The notes below the pieces were generated by a model that was given only the letters and a program-made list of their open reading frames with translations, was not told the DNA's origin and searched no databases. 64,000 bases of DNA, taken from the NCBI GenBank assembly GCA_029251085.1, contig JAQXDZ010000050.1:62001-126000 (forward strand), in the 5' to 3' direction. Shown piece by piece: positions 28,517-37,432 of the stretch. Both the position numbers and the translations under genes were made by a program. The DNA comes from Mariniblastus sp. (GTDB lineage: Bacteria > Planctomycetota > Planctomycetia > Pirellulales > Pirellulaceae). Position 1 is the first letter of the stretch, and the number at the start of each line of letters is the position of its first letter.

Positions 28517-30049
28517 ATGCAGAAATTTTGTATTCAACCGGGGAGTCTTTCTCTGGAAATCTTGGCGGCGGCTTTTGAAGGTCCGATTGAAATTCAATTG
28601 GAAAGTCAATGCTGGGAAAATGTAAAACGCTCTCACCAGGCGGTTTTGGATCTTCTGGCTTCTGGTGATTCGATTTATGGTTTGAATACTGGATTTGGTT
28701 TGCTTGCCCATCAGCAAATACCGGCGGCGGATCTCGCTCAATTGCAGCTTAACTTGGTTCGCTCTCATTGTGCAGGAGTTGGGGACTTGCTGGAAGACTC
28801 GGTGGTTAGGTTGGTGATGTTGCTCAAGTTAGCAAGTCTCGCCCGCGGCTATTCCGGTGTTAGGCCGGCTGTTATTGAGTCGCTGGTTGCTTGTTTTAAT
28901 GCTGGAGTATTACCCTGTATACCGTCGCAGGGTTCGGTTGGCGCAAGTGGAGATTTGGCTCCATTGGCTCACATGAGTTTGGCATTAATAGGTGAAGGTT
29001 CAGTGCGACTGCAGGGCGTTGCAATGCCGGCAAAGGAAGCACTGGATCGGTTGGGAATCCCGCCATTAGTCTTGGGGCCAAAGGAGGGATTGGCGCTAAT
29101 TAATGGAACGCAGGTTTCGACTTCGCTCGCCCTCGCTGGATTTTTTGATTGCCAGAAAGTTTTTTCTGCTGCGGTCGTAGCAGGGGCGATGTCAGTCGAT
29201 GCAGCCAAGGGAAGTGACACGCCGTTTGATGAACGGATCCACGAAATTCGTAATCATCGTGCACAGCAGGATTGCGCACGGGCCTACCGTGAGCTACTTC
29301 GTGATAGTCAAATTCGACAATCACATCGCGATTGCAGTCGAGTCCAAGATCCCTATTCATTGCGTTGTCAGCCGCAAGTGATGGGAGCTTGCCTTGATTC
29401 GATTCGGCATGCTGGCCGAGTGTTGGTCGATGAAGCGAATGCAGTCTCCGATAACCCGTTGGTTTTTTTCGAAGAAGGCGCAATCTTGTCGGGGGGGAAT
29501 TTCCATGCTCAACCGGTGGCCATGGTTGCGGATATGTTAGCCAATGCGATTGCTGAAATTGGTTCGCTGTCCGAGCGTCGAATCGCTTTGTTGATTGATC
29601 GGCATTTAAGCGAGTTGCCATCGTTTTTGACCAATGACGGTGGTTTGAATTCTGGTTTCATGATTCCCCAAGTAACTGCGGCTGCTTTAACCAGCGAGAA
29701 TAAGCATCTCGCAAGTTCGGTCAGCGTAGACAGTTTGCCGACAAGTGCGAATCAGGAAGATCACGTTAGCATGGCGACCTATGCTGCGAGGCGTCTTGGT
29801 CCGATGAATGAGAATGCGGCAAAGATCATCGCAATCGAGTTGCTCGCTGCGTGCCAGGGAATCGAGTTTAGGTTGCCTTTAAAAACCAGTCCTAAGCTAA
29901 CATCGGTTTATCAGCAACTAAGAGAGGTCGTCCCGTTTTATGAGCAAGATCGTCCTTTTCATGATGACATAAGCTGGGTTTCCCAAAATATGGTGTGTGA
30001 CCGGCGAATAGGTAGTCTGGTTGGGCAAGAACTTTGGTGCCCCACCTAA
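28517..30049 (+). CDS. hutH: Histidine ammonia-lyase
   Basis: HutH removes ammonia from L-histidine to give trans-urocanate, the first step of the pathway. The 510-residue length is typical. The self-cyclising MIO triad Ala143-Ser144-Gly145 sits in GSVGASGDLAPLAHM. The catalytic Tyr region YGLNTGFG (54-61) and the QDPYSLRCQPQVMGA type segment are present, as are SDNPLVF and ALTSENKHLA. AGGATG precedes the ATG by 6 bases. Probably co-transcribed with hutU. Confidence 0.97.
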   Translation: MQKFCIQPGSLSLEILAAAFEGPIEIQLESQCWENVKRSHQAVLDLLASGDSIYGLNTGFGLLAHQQIPAADLAQLQLNLVRSHCAGVGDLLEDSVVRLVMLLKLASLARGYSGVRPAVIESLVACFNAGVLPCIPSQGSVGASGDLAPLAHMSLALIGEGSVRLQGVAMPAKEALDRLGIPPLVLGPKEGLALINGTQVSTSLALAGFFDCQKVFSAAVVAGAMSVDAAKGSDTPFDERIHEIRNHRAQQDCARAYRELLRDSQIRQSHRDCSRVQDPYSLRCQPQVMGACLDSIRHAGRVLVDEANAVSDNPLVFFEEGAILSGGNFHAQPVAMVADMLANAIAEIGSLSERRIALLIDRHLSELPSFLTNDGGLNSGFMIPQVTAAALTSENKHLASSVSVDSLPTSANQEDHVSMATYAARRLGPMNENAAKIIAIELLAACQGIEFRLPLKTSPKLTSVYQQLREVVPFYEQDRPFHDDISWVSQNMVCDRRIGSLVGQELWCPT

Positions 30050-30185
30050 TTAATTGCCGAATTCAAAAAAGATTTCAATATTTTCGCATCTTCAACGAAT
30101 AGCTGACGGTATGCCACGTTTTACAGGCTTGCAGAAAACCGTAAAACTGTGGTTGGAAATGACAGCTCTCCCCTTTTATCGAGTG

Positions 30186-30584
30186 ATGAAAATTCTTAAA
30201 GAAGAAATATTTTATGAACAGCATCCATCGATGTTTCGAAACCGACCTGTTGAGTTTTGTGTCACGTGTTTGCTGTGCGTGGTCTTAGTTGGGTTTGTCA
30301 TATTTTTCCTTTGGTGGGTGAAGTGCAGAGGAACAACGTTGACAGTCAGTAGTGAACGCACGCGTCTGAGACGGGGGATTTTATCCAAGTCAATTACGGA
30401 AGTCTGGCATCAGGATGTGCGAAACGTGCAGCTCAAGCAAACTCTATTTCAGCGACTGTTCGGAGTTGGAATGATCGGTGTCTCGAGCGCAGGCCAAAGC
30501 GGGATGGAGATTTCCGTTTCCGGGATACCAGATCCGGAAGTCGTCAAATCATTAATTGACACCCACCGACTTCAGAGAGGGTAA
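30186..30584 (+). CDS. Bacterial PH-domain (bPH2-like) membrane protein
   Basis: About 132 residues from ATG 30186. The open frame reaches back to a TTG at 30054, but the extra N-terminal 44 residues lack features. The sequence EEIFYEQHPSMFRNRPVEF, then a strong membrane segment (VTCLLCVVLVGFVIFFLWW), then a beta-rich domain (TLTVSSERTRLRRGILSKS...VWHQDVRNVQL) is typical of YdbS/bPH2 proteins. The function is not known; such proteins sit in the cytoplasmic membrane. It lies close behind hutH and may be transcribed with it by read-through, without evidence of a role in histidine use. Confidence 0.7.
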   Translation: MKILKEEIFYEQHPSMFRNRPVEFCVTCLLCVVLVGFVIFFLWWVKCRGTTLTVSSERTRLRRGILSKSITEVWHQDVRNVQLKQTLFQRLFGVGMIGVSSAGQSGMEISVSGIPDPEVVKSLIDTHRLQRG

Positions 30585-30625
30585 TTCTGGTCCCGGGAAA
30601 TTTTCGTTAGTGGTAAGTTCAGGGG

Positions 30626-30931
30626 TTAGCCAATGGCTTCCCGGATTTTTTCGGCGATCTGGCTCTCAATTGCACCTCGGAAGGGTAGAGCTGCGAATGG
30701 AATGGTGCCGGCGACGGTGACATTGTCCTCGCATACCGTCATTGTCCCGGAGATGCTCATTCCCATCGCTTTAAATGAGAATTCTAAATTGCCGTCATCG
30801 TCCCAAGTTTCTTGGACGTCTGTTACTTCGATAGCCCCGCTGTCTCGAATTTGATCTGCAAAACTTCTCAGTTTTGTAACTGCAGTTTGCCGGGGTACAC
30901 CATGAACCACAGCAACATTAAATTTCGCCAT
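30626..30931 (-). CDS. Polyhydroxyalkanoic acid system protein-like
   Basis: A 101-residue protein of the PHA_gran_rgn type (PF09650 family), so named because proteobacterial members sit beside polyhydroxyalkanoate genes. It reads as one small alpha-beta domain: VAVVHGVPRQTAVTKLRSFADQI at the N-terminus, a central WDDDGNLEFSFKAMGMSISG strand pair, and a basic/amphipathic end. A good GAGAGA SD precedes the ATG. No PHA synthase or phasin is nearby, so the link to granules is only by family name. Confidence 0.75.
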   Translation of the reverse strand: MAKFNVAVVHGVPRQTAVTKLRSFADQIRDSGAIEVTDVQETWDDDGNLEFSFKAMGMSISGTMTVCEDNVTVAGTIPFAALPFRGAIESQIAEKIREAIG

Positions 30932-31355
30932 TCGTCTCTCGTTACAATTGTTAGCGGCGGATATGACTTGTTCGGCACGTTAACGAATCCAAGTCGCTAT
31001 CGCCAATTCTGAGCCCAAGTTTTAACGAGTTAGCTTGGGTTTAGGAAGTGGAGAGCGGCGTTTCTGCTGCGATCGCGGCAACTAAATTTGTCGTCGTTGT
31101 TTTGGGGAAGTGTCGCAACAAGTGTTCCAGAGTTCTGTTTGTGATACCGAGGATGCTGAAGACGGGGCGTAGTTGCTGCCTTCATGTTGTTCTTTGGTAT
31201 CCTTCAAACCATTCCCGGCCTTTGCTGGTTTTTGGCGTCCCCAATTTGTAACGAGCGATGTCGTTGTCGAGGGTCGGTCACGTGCTTAAGAAGCGTAACT
31301 AAAACAACGCTCACTCAGCGATTGTTTTAGGGTTCAATTGCAGGTTTGTTTTTCC
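30932..31355. other. Intergenic region with a hairpin
   Basis: About 420 bp between two minus-strand genes without a convincing gene. An interrupted hairpin at 31014-31039 (CCCAAG...CTTGGG with inner TAAC...GTTA) lies about 85-110 bp upstream of the PHA-type gene start and could be a leader or regulatory structure. Its T-run is short, so I do not call it a terminator. Confidence 0.35.
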
Positions 31356-31565
31356 CTATGTAAATGCGTCTTCCGAGTCATCGAAGCTTCTTCGGTCAGC
31401 GGGGTGCCAGAGTGGTAGCCCCTCTTCCGCTCGCGCTGCGAGCGCGGTTATTTTTTCATTTGAGCCTGGAAGAGCAGCAGTGCAGTTGTACTCCTCCTGG
31501 TCTACTTCGTTTGGCTCAAAGTCCCATTGCCCGTGTCTGATTGCTTCTAATACCGATTCTGGCAC
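31356..31565 (-). CDS. Small conserved planctomycete protein
   Basis: A 69-residue acidic protein starting with GTG, supported by AAAGGA seven bases upstream. The sequence (start MPESVLEAIRHGQWDFEP, later AALPGSNEKITALAARAEEGLPLWHP) resembles small hypotheticals I recall from other Pirellulaceae. It has no membrane segment and no known domain. It lies between the MfnB-like gene and the PHA-type gene on the same strand, but separated by about 290 and 420 bp. Confidence 0.7.
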   Translation of the reverse strand: MPESVLEAIRHGQWDFEPNEVDQEEYNCTAALPGSNEKITALAARAEEGLPLWHPADRRSFDDSEDAFT

Positions 31566-31854
31566 AACAAATTCCTTTCTAGATCAATCGTTACGAATTA
31601 TGGCATTGCTGCCTCTGAAACCATCCATGAATAAGTTGTTTTGTGCTGACAGGTTGTTGTCAAATTGAAAATCTTTGGCAATCCAACGCCGGCAGTCAAT
31701 GAAATAAGAATCCTCTTTTACCGAAGTTACTGGGAATTCATCTTTCGAAAACGGAGGCACGCCTTGCCTCGCACTTGTTGGAACCCAATATGAGGCGGTT
31801 GATTGCAAAGTCAACGATTTTTTTCACGAACGCCAATTTTTCTCAAAATCTATT

Positions 31855-32622
31855 TCAGAATGAATTTTGCTTTTTTGAAGCACGATTCCAATTCGCCTGT
31901 TGTAATCCGTGGACGAATTCGTTAACTCGTTCGGGTGTAATCGAATCCGTTCTGTGGGAACCGCAAACTGCCCCGCGGACGCCGATGAAGTCCGGTTGGT
32001 GGGTGAGGGCGTCGTCTAGGCAATCGGTTGTAATTGAGCCAGCCAGAACAGTCGTCAGTGATTGAGATTTTGCTTCTGTGATAAGGCTGGTCAGTTCTGT
32101 CTGGCTTTGGTTGGCAAGCGAGTTTTTCGATTTATCGAAAGTATCAAATAGGATGGTTGAGCACGCATCAACCGAGCTTGCGAATTCGATTAGGTCATTG
32201 GGAGTGGGGGATTGGCTGGCTTCAAAGTCAAGATAGGAAACGACGACTGGTTTCGTTTTGCAGTCCCGCGGTATTTCGTCAAAAAAGAGTTGTAATTGTG
32301 TTCGCCAGTCATGCTTGCTTCGGGTTGCTCCGGCTAAACCAAGCTTGATGAAATTATAACGGTTCCAAAGGTTTCCATAATAATGCCGGGGAGACTGGTT
32401 GAGAGCTTGGCCATGGGGCGAGAGCCAATCCAAGAGTTCGCCCGCAGCAAAGCTAAGGGTTTGGGGTTGCGAAATGATGCGTGAAATGGCTTCAAGTGTT
32501 TTTGGAGATGCTGCTCCGAGCGAGCCACGGTTCGGTTCTTTGACGTCAACAATTGCAATTTCGCAGTCATTGATCAATTCGGCTTCAGTGGTATCACGAA
32601 TGCTAACCAGTAGCTGTGTCAA
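31855..32622 (-). CDS. MfnB-like (5-formylfuran-3-yl)methyl phosphate synthase
   Basis: A 255-residue protein of the DUF556/MfnB family. The archaeal enzyme condenses two glyceraldehyde-3-phosphates to 4-(hydroxymethyl)-2-furancarboxaldehyde phosphate, the first step to the methanofuran furan ring. The signature VDVKEPNRGSLGA with Asp26 and the Schiff-base Lys28 is present, as are the lysines in FIKLGLAG and FDTFDKSKN and the late GVRGAVCG...R. The start is TTG with GGAG seven bases upstream. In planctomycetes, MfnB homologues are known in connection with tetrahydromethanopterin-linked C1 transfer. No other C1 gene is in the window. Confidence 0.82.
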   Translation of the reverse strand: MTQLLVSIRDTTEAELINDCEIAIVDVKEPNRGSLGAASPKTLEAISRIISQPQTLSFAAGELLDWLSPHGQALNQSPRHYYGNLWNRYNFIKLGLAGATRSKHDWRTQLQLFFDEIPRDCKTKPVVVSYLDFEASQSPTPNDLIEFASSVDACSTILFDTFDKSKNSLANQSQTELTSLITEAKSQSLTTVLAGSITTDCLDDALTHQPDFIGVRGAVCGSHRTDSITPERVNEFVHGLQQANWNRASKKQNSF

Positions 32623-32874
32623 AATAGAACTCCGTGCAATTAGTGTCCGTGTTTAACGGGAAAGGGTTCGAAAAACTGAATTAACCATTATCGAGGTAGT
32701 CAGTCTGCCGGCGTGAAAGCCATCGCCTGCCACGCTTAGACCGCAGAGATACGTGTGCGACAGGAGTGGTCAAGGTTCGATTGAGACGATAGGTTATAAG
32801 CGTGAGCGTTCAATCGTGAACCTCCTGCTCTTCCCTGCCATCATAACTCATTTCTCCAATTAGCTTGAGAAAAA

Positions 32875-34080
32875 ATGCAAAACGGAATTGAATTCGAGCA
32901 CATCACAACGGATCAAGGACTGGTCGATTTTTGCGAAGCGGTTCGCGGTTGCGAATTCATCGGATTTGACACTGAGTTTGTTTCGGAGAGCCGTTATCGA
33001 CCCCAGTTGTGTCTCGTACAGGTCGCCGCCGACGGTCGCTACGCGATTATTGATACGTTAGCGGTCAAAGATCTCTCGGCTTTTTGGGATTTGTTAGTGG
33101 AAGGGGATCATGTGACCGTCGTCCATGCTGCCCGAGAAGAGTTCATGTTTTGCTACCGGGCCTGTGGTCGTCGTCCCAAGAAATTATTCGATGTGCAGCT
33201 TGGCGCCGGGATGACCGGTTTGGAGTATCCTGCGTCGTACGGCAACTTAGTTTCCCGATTATTGGGGGCGCGAGTTGATAAGGGAGAGACGCGAACTGAT
33301 TGGATGCGGCGACCTTTGTCGAAGCGGCAAATCGATTATGCGTTGTCAGATGTGACCCATTTAAAAGGGCTTTTTGACGTCGTGTCGAGCAATCTGAGTA
33401 AGCTTAACCGGATGGAGTGGTTTGAAGCCGAAATGGATATTTGGCAGACCTCGCTTGAAAAAACTGAGAATGAGCCGCAATGGCAACGGGTGGCAGGAAT
33501 TTCAAATCTAAATCGTCGAGCACTCGCGATCGTTAAGGAATTGTGGATTGCCCGAGACAAAGAAGCTGAGAAAAAGAATCGGGCTGCAAAGCGCATACTA
33601 CCGGATGATCTGTTGGTTGAACTTGCCAAGCGTGGCACACCTGATGTAAGCCGCATGAAAGCGATTCGAGGGTTCGATCATCGTGTCTCCAAAAATATGG
33701 TTGATCCAATTTCGAAGGCGATTGAGGTAGCGAATCAGCTTTCTGATAACGAGTGCCCCAAAAAGATGCCCAGGGGGAAGACGATGAATCTTGGGCTGCT
33801 GGGGCAGTTTTTGAACACCGCGCTTGCGGTGGTGTGTAAGACAGAGAGTATCGCGCCAAATATTGTGGGAACATCGCAGGATGTTCGCACCATGGCGGCC
33901 TGGCGATTAGGAATGATCGAGCTGAGTTCTCCGCCTTCGCTCGCAGATGGATGGCGGGCTGAAATCGTTGGGCAGTTAATCGATCGTGTGCTGGATGGTT
34001 CCATTGGGATTCGAGTTGGGAATCCAAAATCAGACCAACCGCTTTCTCTTGAGTATCTCGACGGAACCAACGAGAAATAA
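32875..34080 (+). CDS. rnd: Ribonuclease D (with Glu at one catalytic Asp)
   Basis: A 401-residue 3'-5' exoribonuclease of the DEDDy family, normally trimming tRNA precursors. Exo I is FDTEF with D32 and E34. Exo III is YALSDVTHL with the Tyr and Asp. The motif TRTDWMRRPLSKRQ is typical. Exo II, which normally contains an Asp (HAGSED in E. coli), reads HAAREEF, so Glu89 takes the place of the catalytic Asp. A first HRDC domain (about 205-280) and a second HRDC-like C-terminal part (about 300-390) follow. The stop codon directly abuts the terminator at 34082-34110. Confidence 0.9.
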   Translation: MQNGIEFEHITTDQGLVDFCEAVRGCEFIGFDTEFVSESRYRPQLCLVQVAADGRYAIIDTLAVKDLSAFWDLLVEGDHVTVVHAAREEFMFCYRACGRRPKKLFDVQLGAGMTGLEYPASYGNLVSRLLGARVDKGETRTDWMRRPLSKRQIDYALSDVTHLKGLFDVVSSNLSKLNRMEWFEAEMDIWQTSLEKTENEPQWQRVAGISNLNRRALAIVKELWIARDKEAEKKNRAAKRILPDDLLVELAKRGTPDVSRMKAIRGFDHRVSKNMVDPISKAIEVANQLSDNECPKKMPRGKTMNLGLLGQFLNTALAVVCKTESIAPNIVGTSQDVRTMAAWRLGMIELSSPPSLADGWRAEIVGQLIDRVLDGSIGIRVGNPKSDQPLSLEYLDGTNEK

Positions 34081-34081
34081 A

Positions 34082-34110
34082 AAAACACGCGACCGGAAGT
34101 CGCGTGTTTT
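34082..34110. terminator. Intrinsic terminator (both directions)
   Basis: A perfect 12-bp stem AAAACACGCGAC / GTCGCGTGTTTT with loop CGGAA. The plus side ends in TTTT. The minus side ends in a longer T-run, from the A-run at 34079-34085. It sits right after the rnd stop codon and can also end the minus-strand TIM-barrel gene. Confidence 0.85.
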
Positions 34111-34176
34111 CGTGATTCGTTGATGACCGGCAAATGCTCTAGTTGGCAATGCCTTGGCCAGCGTGAAACTTAAAGC

Positions 34177-34935
34177 CTAAACCATAATCAGACTCTCGAG
34201 CAGAAGCCTCAACTTGCGAAGCTCACCGTCGTGATCTAATTCTGGATCAGGTTGGATATCAACGCAGAGGGCTCGGTCGTAACCGGCTTTACGGAGTAAA
34301 TTAATTAGTTTTCCGTATTCTATGATTCCTTGACCGACACGAACTTGAAGATTGTCGGGGGTCGAATCTCGGAGGTAAACATTGTGGACGTACCCCATGA
34401 GTTTTTCATAGGTGGCGACCTCTGGGGGCTGTCCGAAGTGATAATGGCTCGGGTCAAGTGACAGTCCCAGTCCTTTGACGTGGCCGCAAATCACCGAAAC
34501 GGTATCTGGATCAGCGGAGATGTTCCCCACTTTCGAACGCATTGCAACGCGCACTCCGTGTTGCTCAGCAATTTTTACGAGTCGCTTGTAACGCTCCACT
34601 TCCTCGTTGAACGGGGTCCCGTGCTCCCCGGAAGGAACAGTAAGGGTGACGATTTTGGAGAGTTTTGCTAATTCGCAGCATTTAATAAATGTCTGAAAAT
34701 AATCTTCGCCTTCTTCTGCGATGTCCAGGCTAAGGCCTGTTACGGTCAGACGGCGAGTTGAATTAATTTTGTCGTAGCAAGCTGCCATGTCCGAAACGAC
34801 CTCGGATGGCTTGATATGCTCACTGTCTTCATGGATGCCAATCTCGATGTGTGAAAATTCAAGATCTGCCAGCTTTTCTATGGCGCTGTCCAAAGGGCGA
34901 TTTGGAAAGCACTGGGTGGTAGCGGCGACGAACAC
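34177..34935 (-). CDS. Sugar phosphate isomerase/epimerase-like TIM barrel
   Basis: About 252 residues of the xylose-isomerase-like TIM-barrel family (AP endonuclease 2 superfamily). The start I choose is GTG at 34935, giving MFVAATTQCFP, because AAGGAG lies six bases ahead of it; a TTG six bases earlier would place the SD too close. Barrel features include FSHIEIGIHED, LTVTGLSLDI, MRSKVGNISADP, LSLDPSHYHFG and NVYLRDSTPD, with an ordered set of acidic and His metal-ligand candidates. The substrate is unknown; such proteins in planctomycetes are numerous and mostly uncharacterised. Confidence 0.8.
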   Translation of the reverse strand: MFVAATTQCFPNRPLDSAIEKLADLEFSHIEIGIHEDSEHIKPSEVVSDMAACYDKINSTRRLTVTGLSLDIAEEGEDYFQTFIKCCELAKLSKIVTLTVPSGEHGTPFNEEVERYKRLVKIAEQHGVRVAMRSKVGNISADPDTVSVICGHVKGLGLSLDPSHYHFGQPPEVATYEKLMGYVHNVYLRDSTPDNLQVRVGQGIIEYGKLINLLRKAGYDRALCVDIQPDPELDHDGELRKLRLLLESLIMV

Positions 34936-35235
34936 ACGCAACTCCTTCGCGCGAATGATTCAATGGAAAAAACAGGTTTCCCTGAGGTTTGATTGCGTAG
35001 CTTAGATGGGCTGCGGGATTTGATCAACACCAGTCGAAATGGCAGTTTGGGAAATGGGATACCAAGAGAATGAGGGCTTTCACAATTGGGTTTTTCATGC
35101 CCGTTTTGAGTGAAGATTTCAGCTATCCCATGACAATTTTGCTGTCTCGCATTAAGATAGAGGCGTTGAGCTTTCTGCCTGCGAAACCGCCAGCTGTCCT
35201 GTGGCGGCAGCGTGGAACACTGTTATTGGAGTGGA
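34936..35235. other. Intergenic region with candidate promoter
   Basis: 300 bp between divergent genes. The best signal is a sigma-70-like promoter on the plus strand at 35130-35158 (listed separately). Nothing else coding or structured is evident. Confidence 0.4.
35130..35158 (+). promoter_or_regulatory. Candidate sigma-70-like promoter
   Basis: ATGACA (35130-35135), a 17-base spacer, then TAAGAT (35153-35158), matching TTGACA/TATAAT at 5 and 4 of 6 positions. It lies about 75 bp before the following secreted-protein gene, a plausible leader length. Confidence 0.4.
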
Positions 35236-35865
35236 ATGATGATATTTAGTGAACGCAATTTAGGGTTGATGGACTCCATCGGAAGGCTGTTTGTCTTCGG
35301 TTTGTTCTCGGTTTCGTGGGCTTTGAGTGTGCCAACCGAGGGTTGGGGCCAAGAAGCTGTCAAAAAGAGTGAAACCCGGCTCGCCGGCAGTTCGCAAGAG
35401 TCGGCAGTTTCCGCAGATACCAAAGCGCTTCACGATAAACTGGCAAAGTACCTCACTGGGACTCGCTGGGAAGGGCAGTTTTCGATGACGGGAGTGAAAG
35501 GGAATCAGACCGAAACTTATGAGATCATTAAAGCGGAGAAGGGTGCCAAGGGTGATTATTGGAATCTGATTGCTCGAATTAAGTACGGAGGGAAGGATGC
35601 CACACTGCCGCTTCCTCCAATTGAGATAAAATTTGCCGGGGGAACGCCTGTGATTACAGTTGACCGGGTCACTTTCCCCGGGTTTGGAACATTTGACGCA
35701 CGCGTCTTAATTCGGCAGGGGCAGTACGCAGGGACTTGGGCTCACCTCGGAGAGGGCGGTGGCGTTGGTGGTCACTTGTTTGGCACCATAAAAAAAATGG
35801 ACGAAACTGAGTTGAAGCAGAAGCCAGAGCGATCGCGGCGAAAACCTAAGCCAGAAGACAAGTAG
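35236..35865 (+). CDS. Secreted hypothetical protein
   Basis: A protein of about 209 residues from ATG 35236, preceded by GGAG with 4-7 bases to the two adjacent ATGs. An upstream in-frame GTG at 35212 lacks an SD. It has a signal peptide (LFVFGLFSVSWALS, cleavage near GWGQ-EA), a disordered Ser/Ala linker, a compact beta-rich domain from about residue 60 (LTGTRWEGQFSMTG ... PVITVDRVTFPGFGTFD ... GTWAHLGEG), and a basic Lys/Arg/Pro tail. I do not recognise the family. It is probably periplasmic or surface-exposed. Confidence 0.6.
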   Translation: MMIFSERNLGLMDSIGRLFVFGLFSVSWALSVPTEGWGQEAVKKSETRLAGSSQESAVSADTKALHDKLAKYLTGTRWEGQFSMTGVKGNQTETYEIIKAEKGAKGDYWNLIARIKYGGKDATLPLPPIEIKFAGGTPVITVDRVTFPGFGTFDARVLIRQGQYAGTWAHLGEGGGVGGHLFGTIKKMDETELKQKPERSRRKPKPEDK

Positions 35866-35909
35866 TTCGTTGCGATAAACACAAACTGGCCCGTGGAACC
35901 GTTTCGAAG

Positions 35910-36509
35910 TTACGACTGGACTAGTTTGGAGATTGTTTTAAACGCTGGGTTTTTTGAATCCACGCACATTTCAAAGATCGCAGCTTCTGTAGTTGTGATG
36001 ACAGCACCATTGCTCTCCATTCGATTAATGCCGAGTTGGTGATCGAGAGTGTTTCGAGAACCGACTGCATCGGCGCAGATGAAGGTCCGAAATCCAAGTG
36101 ACATTAAATCCATTGCTGATTGTGCAATGCAGATATGGGTTTCGATCCCGCAGAGCAGTAAATTCTGGATTCCGGATTTTGATAGTTTTGTGAGTAAGCC
36201 GTCGCACTCCCGGCAGCTGAACATTGTTTTTTCGGCGATCGGGGAAAATTCACTGGGCTCCAGTTCATTTCGAATTGGCTCTACCGTTGTTCCCAAGCCG
36301 CGAGGATATTGTTCAGTGGCTGCGGTGGTAACGCCAAGTGCTTTTGCGGCTCGGAGCAGTTTGATGATATTGGTTTGGATTTCATCATGATTCTGAATCA
36401 AAGGCATCAGTTTTTCTTGTGCGTCAATGATAAGAATTGCTGTGTCGTCGCCATTCATCAGCAATGGGCTTCGGAACGAAGAAAAACTGGCATCATCGTT
36501 TGAGTTCAT
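35910..36509 (-). CDS. Isochorismatase-family cysteine hydrolase
   Basis: A 199-residue protein of the isochorismatase/nicotinamidase superfamily. The Asp-Lys-Cys triad is visible as DAQEK (Asp), EKTMFSC (Lys) and LCGIETHICI (Cys). The compact size and the TEQYPRGLGTTV segment fit the YcaC-like/hydrolase subgroup of unknown substrate rather than a dedicated siderophore enzyme. It is encoded alone, convergent with the secreted protein before it. Confidence 0.82.
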   Translation of the reverse strand: MNSNDDASFSSFRSPLLMNGDDTAILIIDAQEKLMPLIQNHDEIQTNIIKLLRAAKALGVTTAATEQYPRGLGTTVEPIRNELEPSEFSPIAEKTMFSCRECDGLLTKLSKSGIQNLLLCGIETHICIAQSAMDLMSLGFRTFICADAVGSRNTLDHQLGINRMESNGAVITTTEAAIFEMCVDSKNPAFKTISKLVQS

Positions 36510-36745
36510 TGTTTGGCTTAGGTTGCGGAGGATTGTTGATTTAATTCAAACTAGATTATGGGAAGTTTGAGCGTGTTGAGGCAAGTGCCAGCTTAATAAA
36601 GTCAGCCAGATTGTTGGGCCACGTTGGCTTGGTGCATGCGTGAGGGCGTGCTTCGGTTTGAGTTTTTCGTTCCACCATGCTGGAGGATATTCTTGAATGG
36701 AGTAGACTGTAGGACCTGCAAAGCCGCTTTGAAAAGAGACTATAG

Positions 36746-37300
36746 ATGACCGATGCAATGAAAATACACGCGACTACGATTTTAACTGTCCATCATGGCG
36801 AGACGGTTGCGATGGGAGGAGACGGCCAGGTCACACTTGGGACAGCCGTTATGAAAGCGGATGCCATGAAGATTCGAAAACTGTTGGACGGGCGGGTTCT
36901 GTGCGGTTTTGCTGGTAGCAGTGCTGATGCGTTTGCGTTGATGGAGAGGTTTGAGTCGCAGTTAAAAGACTCGCCGAACAACATCGTCCGTGCTGCCACT
37001 GAATTAGCTAAGCAGTGGCGGATGGACAAAATGTTACGGCAGTTGGAGGCTCTTTTAACCGTTACCGACGGTAAGCATACATTGCTAATCAGTGGAACGG
37101 GCGACGTGATTCAGCCGACGGATGGGATTGTTGGCATTGGTTCCGGGGGCAATTATGCGATCGCAGCGGCGAGAGCTCTCAAGGCTCATAGCAATTTAAA
37201 CGCTTCAGAAATTGTTCGCGAAGCGTTGACGATTGCCGGCGGAATTGACATTTATACCAACACTAATATCGTTGTCGAAGAAATTAATTGCCCAGCCTAG
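36746..37300 (+). CDS. hslV: ATP-dependent protease subunit HslV
   Basis: The peptidase subunit of the HslVU (ClpYQ) proteasome-like complex. The 184 residues are normal. The catalytic N-terminal Thr after processing is Thr10 in HATTILTV; a short pro-segment of nine residues precedes it, as in Gram-positive HslV/CodW. Further marks are [20 protein letters not shown], and [10 protein letters not shown]. It is followed by hslU after 132 bp, so they probably form an operon, perhaps with an additional promoter in the gap. Confidence 0.95.
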   Translation: MTDAMKIHATTILTVHHGETVAMGGDGQVTLGTAVMKADAMKIRKLLDGRVLCGFAGSSADAFALMERFESQLKDSPNNIVRAATELAKQWRMDKMLRQLEALLTVTDGKHTLLISGTGDVIQPTDGIVGIGSGGNYAIAAARALKAHSNLNASEIVREALTIAGGIDIYTNTNIVVEEINCPA

Positions 37301-37432
37301 ATTGAGTGGCAGGGTAGTGGTTCGGTTGAGCTAGTTGGGCTTACTGGCGTTCCCGTGAAGCGTTTCGATGGTGAATAGACTTCTTACTTACTACAGAATT
37401 GAAATAGAGTGACCGTTTAGGTTGTTTGTATT

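Noticed and set aside
31584-31814. 76-codon minus-strand frame next to the MfnB-like gene
   Set aside because: No recognisable features and no SD; probably chance.
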